This document shows positions 1 through 9,548 of a DNA stretch of 57,744 nucleotides, piece after piece. The position numbers were made by a program, and so were the translations under genes. The stretch covers positions 1 to 57,744 of the forward strand of contig NZ_RXHU01000031.1 in the NCBI RefSeq assembly GCF_003955665.1. The letters are read 5' to 3'. Source of the stretch: Paenibacillus whitsoniae. Its GTDB lineage: Bacteria; Bacillota; Bacilli; Paenibacillales; NBRC-103111. The notes below the pieces were generated by a model. That model had not been told where the DNA came from. It ran no database searches and saw nothing but the letters and a program-made list of their open reading frames with translations. The stretch's first letter is position 1, and every line of letters begins with the position of its first letter.

Positions 1-1028
1 TTCTTCTCAAGCTCAGGATCTACCCCTGCCGTTTTATCGAGCGGTTGGACTTTATTCAAATCAAGTTTTCTCGGCGTTTCTGGTATCTTCTTGTTGGCAG
101 CCTCAACAATCTTATTCATCGCGTCTTGATTGAACTTTTGCTCATTCAATGCTTCTTTCGCAATGTTGCCGACCAGGTTGTCCAGGTTTTTCTTCACCTT
201 GTCCAAATCCGCTTGGGAATTGACGGTAAGCGACGTGTTGTCTTTTGTTGTTTTACCTTCGTTTAATTCCTTTTGCTTTTGAGCGATAAATTCATCGTTT
301 TCTTTATCAATCTCGGCTTTATTTTTAATGAACTCTTCAATAACAGCCGGAGAGGCTTGTTTAATGAATTCCTCTACATCCAGGAACTCGACTTTCGTAT
401 CCAGATCCGCTGCTTCATCTCTGGAATCCAGCGTTATTTGCTGGGTCGGGTACAAATACGTAATGCTCGTCTCCTGGTCGTTGTCTTCGTTTACAGTTGT
501 GGTTGAGGCGGACACTTTCCCCGCGCCTACAGCCATTTTGATATTGCCGGTAACCGGATCAACCGATACGTAAAACTGTGTTCCGCGAACACCCATAACC
601 GCCGTCGGCGTTTCCACCTCGAACTCATCGTCGGAGCCGGCCAGCGATTTGACCTTCACCCATAACGAGCCTGCCCAAACTTTCAGCTTGGACTTTTTAT
701 TACCTTCAGCCGAATTCAAGTCGGATACGTTCAGTTCCGCATTATCGCCTAATGTAACATCGGCATCGCCATTGCTTAAATTGAGCGTCACCGAGGAATC
801 ATCACCGGTATAGATAGTATCCCCCTGATTCAAGCTCATGCTTTCGTAAGCGTCGTACGTTTTGGAGCCGCCGCCTTTCTTGACCGTTACATCGCCGGAA
901 AGCGATGCGATAATGGCGACGCGAACTGTCTTGGCGTCTGCGGGCTTCGCGAGCACAAATGAAAATACGCTGAGCATCAAGCTTAAGCTCAAAAAGAATG
1001 ATAGCAAAGACTTACTGGTTACTCTCAC
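1..1028 (-). CDS. FecR-domain secreted protein, 3' end cut by window
   Basis: Only the first 342 codons are present; the C-terminus lies beyond base 1. The GTG start at 1028 follows AAAGGAGG at a good distance. The N-terminus is a signal peptide (basic start, hydrophobic stretch to about residue 26, then AKPADA). Residues about 40-160 read as a FecR-type beta domain, with motifs such as LNQGDTIYTGDDS and the repeated pattern VTLNLSNGDADVTLGDNAEL, followed by VMGVRGTQFYVSV. The rest is rich in Lys, Glu, Asn and Gln and looks helical. It starts 22 bases after the stop of the CHASE2 cyclase and is probably cotranscribed with it. FecR domains occur in anti-sigma regulators and in envelope proteins of unknown role. 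No sigma factor gene is adjacent here, so an envelope role is as likely as signalling. Confidence 0.8.
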   Translation of the reverse strand, partial: MRVTSKSLLSFFLSLSLMLSVFSFVLAKPADAKTVRVAIIASLSGDVTVKKGGGSKTYDAYESMSLNQGDTIYTGDDSSVTLNLSNGDADVTLGDNAELNVSDLNSAEGNKKSKLKVWAGSLWVKVKSLAGSDDEFEVETPTAVMGVRGTQFYVSVDPVTGNIKMAVGAGKVSASTTTVNEDNDQETSITYLYPTQQITLDSRDEAADLDTKVEFLDVEEFIKQASPAVIEEFIKNKAEIDKENDEFIAQKQKELNEGKTTKDNTSLTVNSQADLDKVKKNLDNLVGNIAKEALNEQKFNQDAMNKIVEAANKKIPETPRKLDLNKVQPLDKTAGVDPELEK

Positions 1029-1050
1029 GTTCCTGCCTCCTTTAATCTCT

Positions 1051-2901
1051 TTATGATAGATGACCTAATACTTCATAAACGGCCACCGGCTTCTCTTTCC
1101 CTTTGACCTTGATTTCACCGATGGACACGATATTGAACAAATCTTTCACGCGTGCATACGTCTGTTCACTGATCAGAATTTGCCCCGGCTTTGCATTGGA
1201 CTCCAGCCTTGCAGAGAGGTTCACCGTATCGCCGATCGCCGTATAATCCAGCCTTAAGCCTTCCGATCCGATATTTCCGACGACCGCCGGGCCGCTGTTA
1301 ATGCCGAGACCGAATTTCACGCCGATGCCGTAGGTATCGATCAGCTTTTGTTCCAAAATGTTCGCTTGCGACTTCATTTCAATCGCTGCGCGAACCGCCA
1401 TTTCCGGATGGTTGTCGAATTCGATCGGCGCGCCGAACATCGCCATGACACCATCGCCGATAAACTTATCCAACGTCCCGTTGAATTTGAAAATCGCCTT
1501 CGTACATACATCCAAGTATTCATTAAGAACCTGAATGACCTGCTCAGGCTCGAGCCGCTCGGACATCGGCGTAAAACCGCGAATATCGACGAAAATTAAC
1601 GTAATGTCCTTCCGACTTCCCCCGAGCTTCACATCCTCGCCCGATTGGAGCAGCTCGTCCACGACAGATTTTGAAACGAAGCGCCCGAAAATCCCAGTGA
1701 CCCGGTTGCGTTCCTTTCTCTCATCCAAGTAATGGCTCACAATCGACCAGACATAGATCGCGACAAGCGCAAACTGCGGATAGACAAGCGGTGCAAATGT
1801 AGATCCGACTGTATATAAGAGAAGCCAGATAATGCCATAGACCACGAATAAACCGATAAAAATAAAGAGGGCCGCTTTTCCTTTGTACCGTTCAAACAAG
1901 TAGATGGCCAGCAGTGCCATCACAAGGATGGCAGCGACGCCTGCCGGTTTGGACATGTCCTTGTAGAACTTGCTTTCCAACAGCGTTTGGATCATATTGG
2001 CGTGGATCTCGATCCCGAACATTTTCACGGAGGAGATTGGCGTCGGATACTCGTCCTGCATGGCGGTTACGAAAGGTCCGACCAGGACGATGCTGCCCTC
2101 GAGCGGAAGCGGCTTCGAACTATTGAGAACGTCGATTACCGATAACAGTTCATAACCGGTAGAAGCGTCAGCTTCCTGTCTTGGCGTCGTGAAAAATTCC
2201 GTTGTGGCTTGATTTCTATCATTCGTCGGAATCGTCTCACTGCCGCGCAGCCATTTGCCGGTCGCCTCATCACGTCTCACTTTCTCGTCTTTTCCTAGAA
2301 CCATATTCGCCAAGGCTACACTAAAAGCCGGTATGTATTGCCCCTTTTCGTCGGGCAGTCCCACAGGTAATTTGCGGGCTTTCCCGTCCTTATCCACAAA
2401 TACGTTGATATGGGCCATTTGTCCTTTGTTTGTTGTTAGCGTGGATGCGGGGTAATCGATCCGCTCGGGAATCAACTCGCCTGCTTGCTGCTGCTTGGAA
2501 GGATAATTAATCTGGATTGGCAAAATAACATTGGAATATTTCGCCACCACATCCGCCAGTGCTTTGTCATCTGCGGGGTCTTTCGAGGGCTCAGCCAGCA
2601 CAACGTCGATGCCGATGGCTGCTGCACCTGATTGCTCAAGCTTCTCTATTAACTGCGCATAGACTTTGCGGTCCCATGGAAACTTTCCGATGGCCGCAAG
2701 CGATTTCTCATCAATTTTAACAATTTTGATGCGATCATCCGGCTGTCGTTCATCTTCCGACTTGGCTTTCCGAAGCGTGTCCTGGAGTGGGCCTTCCACA
2801 AAATAAAACAATCCGCTCACAGTCACCGTGTAGAAATATGTCGATAAAATTGCGATCAACAGTCCTACCGCCACGGTTTTCAACCATTTCTTTTTACCCA
2901 T
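1051..2901 (-). CDS. CHASE2-domain membrane adenylate cyclase (class III)
   Basis: Class III nucleotide cyclase of 616 residues. Layout: one N-terminal membrane helix (about 8-30), an extracytoplasmic CHASE2 sensor (about 35-310), two to three further membrane helices (about 320-405), then a cytoplasmic cyclase domain (about 425-610). Catalytic features are visible: metal-binding Asp in FVDIRGFT and in FIGDGVMAMFG, the adenine-specifying Lys in LDKFIGDG and Asp in RLDYTAIGDTVN, and the transition-state Asn/Arg in VNLSARLE. This residue set points to cAMP rather than cGMP. The ATG start follows GGGAGGG. The FecR-domain gene follows after 22 bases, so the two may act together in sensing an envelope signal. 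cAMP signalling is uncommon in Bacillota, so the output of this enzyme is not obvious. Confidence 0.92.
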   Translation of the reverse strand: MGKKKWLKTVAVGLLIAILSTYFYTVTVSGLFYFVEGPLQDTLRKAKSEDERQPDDRIKIVKIDEKSLAAIGKFPWDRKVYAQLIEKLEQSGAAAIGIDVVLAEPSKDPADDKALADVVAKYSNVILPIQINYPSKQQQAGELIPERIDYPASTLTTNKGQMAHINVFVDKDGKARKLPVGLPDEKGQYIPAFSVALANMVLGKDEKVRRDEATGKWLRGSETIPTNDRNQATTEFFTTPRQEADASTGYELLSVIDVLNSSKPLPLEGSIVLVGPFVTAMQDEYPTPISSVKMFGIEIHANMIQTLLESKFYKDMSKPAGVAAILVMALLAIYLFERYKGKAALFIFIGLFVVYGIIWLLLYTVGSTFAPLVYPQFALVAIYVWSIVSHYLDERKERNRVTGIFGRFVSKSVVDELLQSGEDVKLGGSRKDITLIFVDIRGFTPMSERLEPEQVIQVLNEYLDVCTKAIFKFNGTLDKFIGDGVMAMFGAPIEFDNHPEMAVRAAIEMKSQANILEQKLIDTYGIGVKFGLGINSGPAVVGNIGSEGLRLDYTAIGDTVNLSARLESNAKPGQILISEQTYARVKDLFNIVSIGEIKVKGKEKPVAVYEVLGHLS

Positions 2902-2988
2902 AAGGCCCTCCCAGTGTTTACTAGTTTTATTGTAAGATGGGAGCCTGGAAATGGCAATAAAATGTTACAAATTTCATGGTTTTTTTGC

Positions 2989-3029
2989 AAAAAAAGAACC
3001 CGCTTCCTGCATAGGATGCGAGTTCTTTC
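2989..3029 (-). terminator. Intrinsic terminator after ferredoxin gene
   Basis: Read on the minus strand, an AAAGAAC-CGC stem pairs with GCG-GTTCTTT and runs into seven T residues. It lies just downstream of the ferredoxin stop and separates that gene from the cyclase gene. Confidence 0.8.
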
Positions 3030-3066
3030 GACATCATGTGTTAGATCACATAACGCGTATGATGAT

Positions 3067-3869
<803 letters not shown>

Positions 3870-3875
3870 CTTTTA

Positions 3876-5174
3876 TCACTTCTCCTCATCCTTATGCAGC
3901 GGATTGTTCCGCAAATGATCCATCTGCAGCGACGTGCCACGCGCCTTGTGATTGCGGATCATCGCCGACGGGTCGTTGCTCAGCATCCCTGCCGTCAGAA
4001 TCGCATTTTCGCCGAACTTATCCCGCAGCCCATCCATAATTCGATTCAAGTTCTCCTTCTTCGGCTGCTTCTCATAATCGAACAAATCCAACTGCACATA
4101 GGTTTCTTCCCGAGCGCTCAAGCTTTGCAGCGTCACACCTAACAGCCGGACGGGATTGCCCTCCTCCCAATGGTGATCGTAGAGTTGGCAAGCCGTTCGA
4201 TAGATATCGTCCAAATGCTCAGTAGGCGCCTGCAGCGTCAGTGAGCGCGTTATCGTCCGCATTTCCGGATCGCGGATCGTGACCACGACAGTCTGTGTCA
4301 TTAACTCCTGCCGCCGCAATCGTCTTGCCACTTGATCCGCCAAATTGAGGAGCACGCGATGGACTTCCGTCCGGTCCGTATAATCTCGCGGCAGTGTCGT
4401 CGTATGCCCGATCGACTTGCTCTGTTCATGCTCTGGGTTGACCGACGAGTGATCGATCCCGTTTGCCGACAGTTTCAAGTGCGCACCGACGATACCAAAA
4501 TGCTTTAATAACAGCGCATCGTCCGCCTTGGCGAGCTGCCCTAAAGTCAGGATGCCCAACCGGGTCAGCTTATCCGCGGTTTTTCGTCCGATGCCGTATA
4601 AATATTGGCACGGTTTATCCCAGAATACTGTAGGCACATCGCGAAGCCGAATCACGGAGATGCCATTCGGCTTTTTCATATCCGAACCCATCTTGGCCAG
4701 GAGCTTATTCGGCGCGACGCCGATCGAGCAAGGCAGCCGCAGCTCCATGGCAATCCGCTCCTGAATTTGGCTCGCAATCTCAAGTGGAGTGCCGAATTGC
4801 TTGGAGCCCGTAATATCCACGAAGCATTCGTCGATGGACATCGATTCCACGAGCGGCGAATAGCTGTACGCGATCTGCATGAACCGCCTGGAAAAATCGC
4901 GATACAAGTCAAAATCAGGCCGGATCAAGATCAGATCCGGACATAGTTTCAATGCCTGCCGCACCTGCATGCCGGTCTTGATGCCAAGATTCCTTGCCGC
5001 ATACGACGAGGTTACAATAATGCCTCTGCGCAGTTCCACGCTGCCGGCGACGGCAAGCGGTTTTCCTTTATATAACTCAGGCTCTACCGCCTCATGTACT
5101 GAACAATAAAACGCATTCATATCTATATGTAAGATTACGCGTCCTTGTTTGGGATAATGGGAATGAGCGGTCAT
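3876..5174 (-). CDS. dinB: DNA polymerase IV (Y family)
   Basis: Translesion DNA polymerase of 432 residues. The palm carries the metal ligands in HIDMNAFYCSV (Asp18) and SMSIDECFVDITG; the thumb contains helix-hairpin-helix sequence (LYGIGRKTADKLTRLGI), and a little-finger domain follows. QLDLF at residues 361-365 is a textbook beta-clamp-binding pentapeptide. The ATG at 5174 is preceded by GAGAGGAGG; the in-frame extension further upstream has no such site and does not resemble the family. No clear LexA/DinR box (CGAAC-N4-GTTCG type) was found upstream, so SOS control is not supported by the sequence. mobB follows directly. Confidence 0.94.
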   Translation of the reverse strand: MTAHSHYPKQGRVILHIDMNAFYCSVHEAVEPELYKGKPLAVAGSVELRRGIIVTSSYAARNLGIKTGMQVRQALKLCPDLILIRPDFDLYRDFSRRFMQIAYSYSPLVESMSIDECFVDITGSKQFGTPLEIASQIQERIAMELRLPCSIGVAPNKLLAKMGSDMKKPNGISVIRLRDVPTVFWDKPCQYLYGIGRKTADKLTRLGILTLGQLAKADDALLLKHFGIVGAHLKLSANGIDHSSVNPEHEQSKSIGHTTTLPRDYTDRTEVHRVLLNLADQVARRLRRQELMTQTVVVTIRDPEMRTITRSLTLQAPTEHLDDIYRTACQLYDHHWEEGNPVRLLGVTLQSLSAREETYVQLDLFDYEKQPKKENLNRIMDGLRDKFGENAILTAGMLSNDPSAMIRNHKARGTSLQMDHLRNNPLHKDEEK

Positions 5175-5396
5175 GTTCGCTTGCCTCCTCTCACCGGGAA
5201 CTCCTTCCGACCGAATGTAGACAAGATCAGCATACCGAAAAAGCCCAGGGCAAGCAAACCTAATTTGGCCTTTGCGATGTCCTTCCTGCCACATTTATGA
5301 TATAATCGTAAATTATACATTAGCGAAAATCGCAACTTTCAGATTTTTGTGTGATTTACCCACGCACTTTCCCAGCTTTTGAAGGAGGAACCACCT

Positions 5397-7016
5397 ATGC
5401 CAACATCAGTCAAAATCTTCGACACCACTTTACGAGACGGAACGCAAGGAGAAGGCATTAGCTTGTCTGTTGAAGATAAAATCAAAATTGCCCGCAAGCT
5501 CGATGAGCTCGGGGTTCACTATATTGAAGGCGGATGGCCGGGCAGCAACAGCAAAGATATTGAATTTTTTGAACGTACGCGCACGATGACTTTCAAAAAT
5601 GCCAAAATCACTGCGTTCGGAAGCACGCGTCGCAAAGACTCGAAAGCTTGCGACGATATTAACCTGAACCGATTGGTCGATTCCGGCGTTCAAGTTGCGA
5701 CGATTTTCGGGAAATCGTGGGATTTTCACGTAACGACTGCGATTCAGACGACACTCGAAGAGAACCTGAACATGATTTACGACTCCGTTCAATTTTTGAA
5801 AAGCAAAGGGCTTGAGGTCATTTACGACGCCGAGCATTTCTTTGACGGGTACAAAAATAACGCGGAATACGCGCTGCAAACGATTTCCAAAGCGCAGGAC
5901 GCCGGTGCGGACTGGATCGTTCTGTGCGATACGAACGGCGGTTCCTTGCCAGGCGAGATCGCTCAAATCGTCGGGGCCGTTAAAGCGCACGTCTCCACGC
6001 CGGTCGGCATTCACGCGCACAACGATTGCGAGCTCGCGGTAGCAAACAGTCTTGCTGCCGTACAAGCCGGAGCAGGTCAAGTGCAAGGCACCATCAATGG
6101 CTATGGCGAGCGCTGCGGCAATGCCAACCTGAGCTCCGTCATCCCGAACCTGCAGCTCAAGCTGGGTTACTCCGTACTTTCCGATGAGCAGCTGAAATCA
6201 CTGACATCCGTATCTCGCTACATCAGCGAGATCGCGAACATGCACATGCCGATCAATCAACCGTTTGTCGGCAACGCGGCATTCGCACACAAAGGCGGCA
6301 TCCACGTGTCCGCGATCCTGAAGGATGCAAGCACATACGAGCATATCAAGCCTGAGCTGGTCGGGAACAAGCAGCGCGTTCTGGTTTCCGAATTGGCAGG
6401 ACAAAGCAATGTGCTGGTCAAAGCGCAAGAACTCAATCTGGACTTTGATCGCGATCCTCAGAAATCGAAAGAGATCATCGAGAAAATCAAGGAAATGGAG
6501 CACCAAGGCTACCAATTCGAAGGTGCGGACGCGACGCTCGAGCTGATCCTGCGCGAAGCTTTCGAGGGGCTGGAAGAAATTTTCACGCTGGAGTCTTTTA
6601 AAATGTTGGTTGAAAAAACAGCCAACCATGCCGTCGTATCCGAAGCCATCGTGAAAGTCAAAGTGCATGGCGAGACCATCTACACCGCCGCGGAAGGCAA
6701 CGGTCCGGTCAATGCACTGGACAATGCGCTTCGCAAAGCGCTCATTCAATACTATCCGGACATCAAGAATATCCATCTGTCCGATTACAAAGTACGCGTC
6801 CTCGACGAGAAAGACGCGACTGCCGGCAAAGTACGGGTGCTCATGGAGACAACCGACTTCAGCTCCACCTGGAACACGCTCGGCGTATCCAGCAACATCA
6901 TCGAAGCGAGCTGGTATGCGCTCGTGGACAGCTTGCGTTACGCTTTGCTCGGGCGTACCCGCATCGAACGCGAAGACAAAGATCAACTCGAACAACTCGG
7001 CGTTGTTAACCATTAA
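5397..7016 (+). CDS. cimA: (R)-citramalate synthase
   Basis: Protein of 539 residues in the HMG-CoA lyase-like synthase family. The start motif IFDTTLRDGTQGEG, the segment YIEGGWPGSNSKD, and the metal-binding HAHNDCELAVANS in the TIM barrel match the CimA-type branch rather than LeuA. The C-terminal 130 residues form a LeuA-type regulatory dimer domain. The enzyme condenses acetyl-CoA with pyruvate to citramalate, an entry to isoleucine synthesis that bypasses threonine. The ATG at 5397 follows GAAGGAGG; an ATG-like start 18 bases earlier overlaps that site and is less likely. It stands alone, with a terminator after it. Homocitrate synthase is the main alternative. Confidence 0.9.
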   Translation: MPTSVKIFDTTLRDGTQGEGISLSVEDKIKIARKLDELGVHYIEGGWPGSNSKDIEFFERTRTMTFKNAKITAFGSTRRKDSKACDDINLNRLVDSGVQVATIFGKSWDFHVTTAIQTTLEENLNMIYDSVQFLKSKGLEVIYDAEHFFDGYKNNAEYALQTISKAQDAGADWIVLCDTNGGSLPGEIAQIVGAVKAHVSTPVGIHAHNDCELAVANSLAAVQAGAGQVQGTINGYGERCGNANLSSVIPNLQLKLGYSVLSDEQLKSLTSVSRYISEIANMHMPINQPFVGNAAFAHKGGIHVSAILKDASTYEHIKPELVGNKQRVLVSELAGQSNVLVKAQELNLDFDRDPQKSKEIIEKIKEMEHQGYQFEGADATLELILREAFEGLEEIFTLESFKMLVEKTANHAVVSEAIVKVKVHGETIYTAAEGNGPVNALDNALRKALIQYYPDIKNIHLSDYKVRVLDEKDATAGKVRVLMETTDFSSTWNTLGVSSNIIEASWYALVDSLRYALLGRTRIEREDKDQLEQLGVVNH

Positions 7017-7020
7017 TGAC

Positions 7021-7067
7021 AAAAAGCTGCAAGAGCCCTTACCTAGGGCGGCTTGCAGCTTTTTTTA
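7021..7067. terminator. Bidirectional terminator between cimA and the ResA-like gene
   Basis: AAAAAGCTGCAAG pairs with CTTGCAGCTTTTT, with an inner GCCCT/AGGGC stem. A-run and T-run on both sides let it serve cimA (plus) and the convergent thioredoxin gene (minus). Confidence 0.85.
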
Positions 7068-7598
7068 TGACTCAGCAATCAGCTTTGCCAGCTTCTTATC
7101 CAGTTCCTTCGCGGACAGAACATGGATCACCTCGCGGATGACACCATGCCGATCGATGAGAAAACTCGTCGGAATCGCTATCACCGAATAAGCATCGGCA
7201 TTTTTCCCTTCTTTGTCGAGCAGCACCGGAAACGGATATTGGTACGTGTCAACGAACTTTTTAATGTTGTCCATTTTATCGCCAGGCGTGACATTCACTG
7301 CATACAAGTCAAACTTTCCTTGATACTTCTTGTAGAGATTCACCAAATCCGGAGCCTCTTCTTCACACGGCCCGCACCAGGAAGCCCAGAAATTCAAGAA
7401 CAGCGGCTTGTCCCGTTCCCCACCTACAGCCAACGATTGTCCATCCAGCGATTGCAGCGTAAACGCCGGCGCCAGTTCATTCACCTTCGCCGCTTCCTCC
7501 GCCGTCAGCGTCTTCTGATTCATATGCTGCACGACCCGATAACCAATCAAACCTATGACAATAACCAGTATGGCTATACTTATGACTTTCTTTTTCAA
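7065..7598 (-). CDS. ResA-like membrane-anchored thiol-disulfide oxidoreductase
   Basis: TlpA/ResA-type protein of 177 residues. An uncleaved signal anchor (residues 5-22, ISIAILVIVIGLIGY) is followed by an extracytoplasmic thioredoxin fold with WCGPC (Cys75 and Cys78) and the cis-proline segment AIPTSFLID. In this family it reduces disulfides outside the membrane, for example on apocytochrome c. The TTG start at 7598 is chosen because GGGAGG lies nine bases before it and it gives the clean MKKK-hydrophobic anchor; the earlier in-frame starts do not. No cytochrome maturation genes are beside it, so its substrate is unknown. Confidence 0.9.
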   Translation of the reverse strand: MKKKVISIAILVIVIGLIGYRVVQHMNQKTLTAEEAAKVNELAPAFTLQSLDGQSLAVGGERDKPLFLNFWASWCGPCEEEAPDLVNLYKKYQGKFDLYAVNVTPGDKMDNIKKFVDTYQYPFPVLLDKEGKNADAYSVIAIPTSFLIDRHGVIREVIHVLSAKELDKKLAKLIAES

Positions 7599-7770
7599 AC
7601 ATTCCGCCTCCCAGGATGCATGGGCGAGCAGTTCGCCATCAAGCGAACGACCAGCCATCTCTTCTATATTATCTCCAAATCGGCGAAATTTCCAACCTGC
7701 ATTCCCCCGCGTATGCTTTCAGCCGATTAGGGTAAAGTAATCCTGCGTATTTATGCAGGAAAGGATGAAC

Positions 7771-9081
7771 ATGTTCATGAAACAAGCTACTCTAAAGCGA
7801 AAAGGATTTGGCGCAGCAGAAAACAAGAAAAGCTATGCGCAGCATACCGACTCAAGCGACAAACAAGCCCCCTCCGGGAAAAAAGGAAGCCTGTGGCAGT
7901 ACCTTGCCTTGGCAACCATCCCTTTAGTGCTTGTGCTGGGCAATTCCATGCTGGTGCCCGTACTGCCGGATATGCAGGACAACATGCACATTTCCCGCTT
8001 TCAGAGCTCTCTAGTCATAACGTTGTTCTCGTTGTCGGCAGGCATCATCATTCCGGTTTCCGGCTACTTATCCGATCGTTTCACACGCAAAGCGGTCATC
8101 ATTCCTTCGCTGATCGTTTACGGCGCAGCAGGCATCCTCGCGGGGCTAGGCGCAGTGTGGAGCTCATACGGAATCCTCATAACTGCCCGTGCCTTGCAAG
8201 GCCTTGGCGCGGCGGGCACAGCCCCTATTGCCATGGCACTTGTCGGCGACATATACAAAGGCGGCGAAGCGAGCAAAGCACTGGGTCTCATTGAGGCTTC
8301 CAACGGCATCGGGAAAGTCGTCTCCCCCATTCTAGGTTCACTTCTCGCGCTGCTCACTTGGTTTGCGCCCTTTTTTGCCTTCCCAGTCTTCTGCCTGCTG
8401 GCGCTGCTAGCCGTTATTTTCATGATCAAAGAACCCGCCAAAGACAAAGAAGCCGAGCCACTCAAACAGTATTTAAAAGAAATCAAATCCATTCTGGGCC
8501 AAAAAGGACACTGGCTGCTGCCTGCTTTCTTTGCCGGCGCCGTCACTCTCTTCATCCTCTTCGGCGTCCTCTTCTATCTCTCGCAAATTTTAGAAGAGAA
8601 GCCTTACAACATCGATGGCGTAAAAAAAGGACTGCTCCTCGCAATCCCTCTGCTATGCCTCGTCATAACTTCTTACACCACCGGAGCAAAAATCAAACAA
8701 AACGGGACGCTGATGCGCATTTTGATGAACGTCGGCCTCGGACTCATGATCGTCTCGCTCACCTGCGCGATTTTTGCGAACGGGAAGCTTGCGCTGCTCA
8801 TCGGCTTGCTGTCGCTCAGCGGCATTGGCACAGGCCTTTTGCTGCCCTGCTTGAATACGCTCATTACCGGCTCCGTGAAGCGCGACCAGCGCGGCATGAT
8901 CACTTCCTTGTACAACAGCCTGCGCTTTATCGGCGTGGCCTTCGGCCCCCCGCTGTTCGGATGGCTTATGAACAAGTCCCATATGACGCTTTTTACAACC
9001 GTCGTCTGCTTATCAGCGCTGATGTTGGCACTGGTCTTCTTTTTCATCAAACCTCCTGCACAATTGAAGCAAGAAGCATGA
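7771..9081 (+). CDS. Major facilitator superfamily exporter
   Basis: MFS permease of 436 residues with about 12 membrane helices. After a 40-residue hydrophilic N-terminus comes the first helix, then the A-like motif GYLSDRFTRKAV between helices 2 and 3 and the motif ARALQGLGAAGTAPIAMALVGDI in helices 4-5, as in drug:H+ antiporters. Substrate cannot be read from sequence. GGAAAGGA precedes ATG codons at 7771 and 7777; either could be used. A hairpin covers the region just upstream of the ribosome site. Confidence 0.85.
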   Translation: MFMKQATLKRKGFGAAENKKSYAQHTDSSDKQAPSGKKGSLWQYLALATIPLVLVLGNSMLVPVLPDMQDNMHISRFQSSLVITLFSLSAGIIIPVSGYLSDRFTRKAVIIPSLIVYGAAGILAGLGAVWSSYGILITARALQGLGAAGTAPIAMALVGDIYKGGEASKALGLIEASNGIGKVVSPILGSLLALLTWFAPFFAFPVFCLLALLAVIFMIKEPAKDKEAEPLKQYLKEIKSILGQKGHWLLPAFFAGAVTLFILFGVLFYLSQILEEKPYNIDGVKKGLLLAIPLLCLVITSYTTGAKIKQNGTLMRILMNVGLGLMIVSLTCAIFANGKLALLIGLLSLSGIGTGLLLPCLNTLITGSVKRDQRGMITSLYNSLRFIGVAFGPPLFGWLMNKSHMTLFTTVVCLSALMLALVFFFIKPPAQLKQEA

Positions 9082-9119
9082 TACAATAGAACTATCTCGC
9101 TTGGAATGGGGGCAGGGTC

Positions 9120-9548
9120 ATGCTTATTCAGCTAAAGGAAGACCTGTACGATCATCTCGTTGCCTATAGTCGGGAAACGTTTCCCGAGGAAGCTTGCGGC
9201 GTCATACTCGGCTGCCCGACAGAGCACGAAGCAGACGTTCTGTATGCTGCGACGTTCTTTCCATTGCCGAATGTGGCCGAGCAACCAACCCGCGAATTCA
9301 CCATTGATCCGATGGACATACTCCCTTATCTGAAGCCCGGCCCTACCCCTTTAATCGGCTTGTTCCATTCTCATCCTTCTGCACCGCCGATCCCGTCCTG
9401 TCAGGATTTGCAGACACTTTGGCACACCATTCCCACCCACTGGATTTTATCGCTCCAACATCAGACGGCACCTGAATTGCAAATTTACCAAATAAAAAAA
9501 GCCGCATCAACCGAATACCGCAAACTTCCGTTTGCTCTTGGTCAATGA
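9120..9548 (+). CDS. JAMM/MPN-domain metallopeptidase (M67 family)
   Basis: Protein of 142 residues made of one JAB/MPN domain. The zinc site is visible: Glu24 in FPEEACGVILG, then HSHPSAPPIPSCQD with His83, His85, Ser93 and Asp96, the full JAMM signature. Bacterial members cut C-terminal extensions off ubiquitin-like sulfur carrier proteins such as CysO or ThiS relatives. No sulfur-carrier gene is adjacent. It ends 7 bases inside the convergent exonuclease gene. Assignment to the fold is firm; substrate is inference. Confidence 0.85.
   Translation: MLIQLKEDLYDHLVAYSRETFPEEACGVILGCPTEHEADVLYAATFFPLPNVAEQPTREFTIDPMDILPYLKPGPTPLIGLFHSHPSAPPIPSCQDLQTLWHTIPTHWILSLQHQTAPELQIYQIKKAASTEYRKLPFALGQ

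Noticed and set aside
5175..5396. LexA/DinR SOS box upstream of dinB
   Set aside because: No GAAC-N4-GTTC-type site found in the upstream region.
5430..6086. Open frame of 218 codons on the minus strand
   Set aside because: Antisense to cimA, which has full family motifs; no ribosome site or recognisable features. The same applies to the minus-strand frame at 6198-7022.
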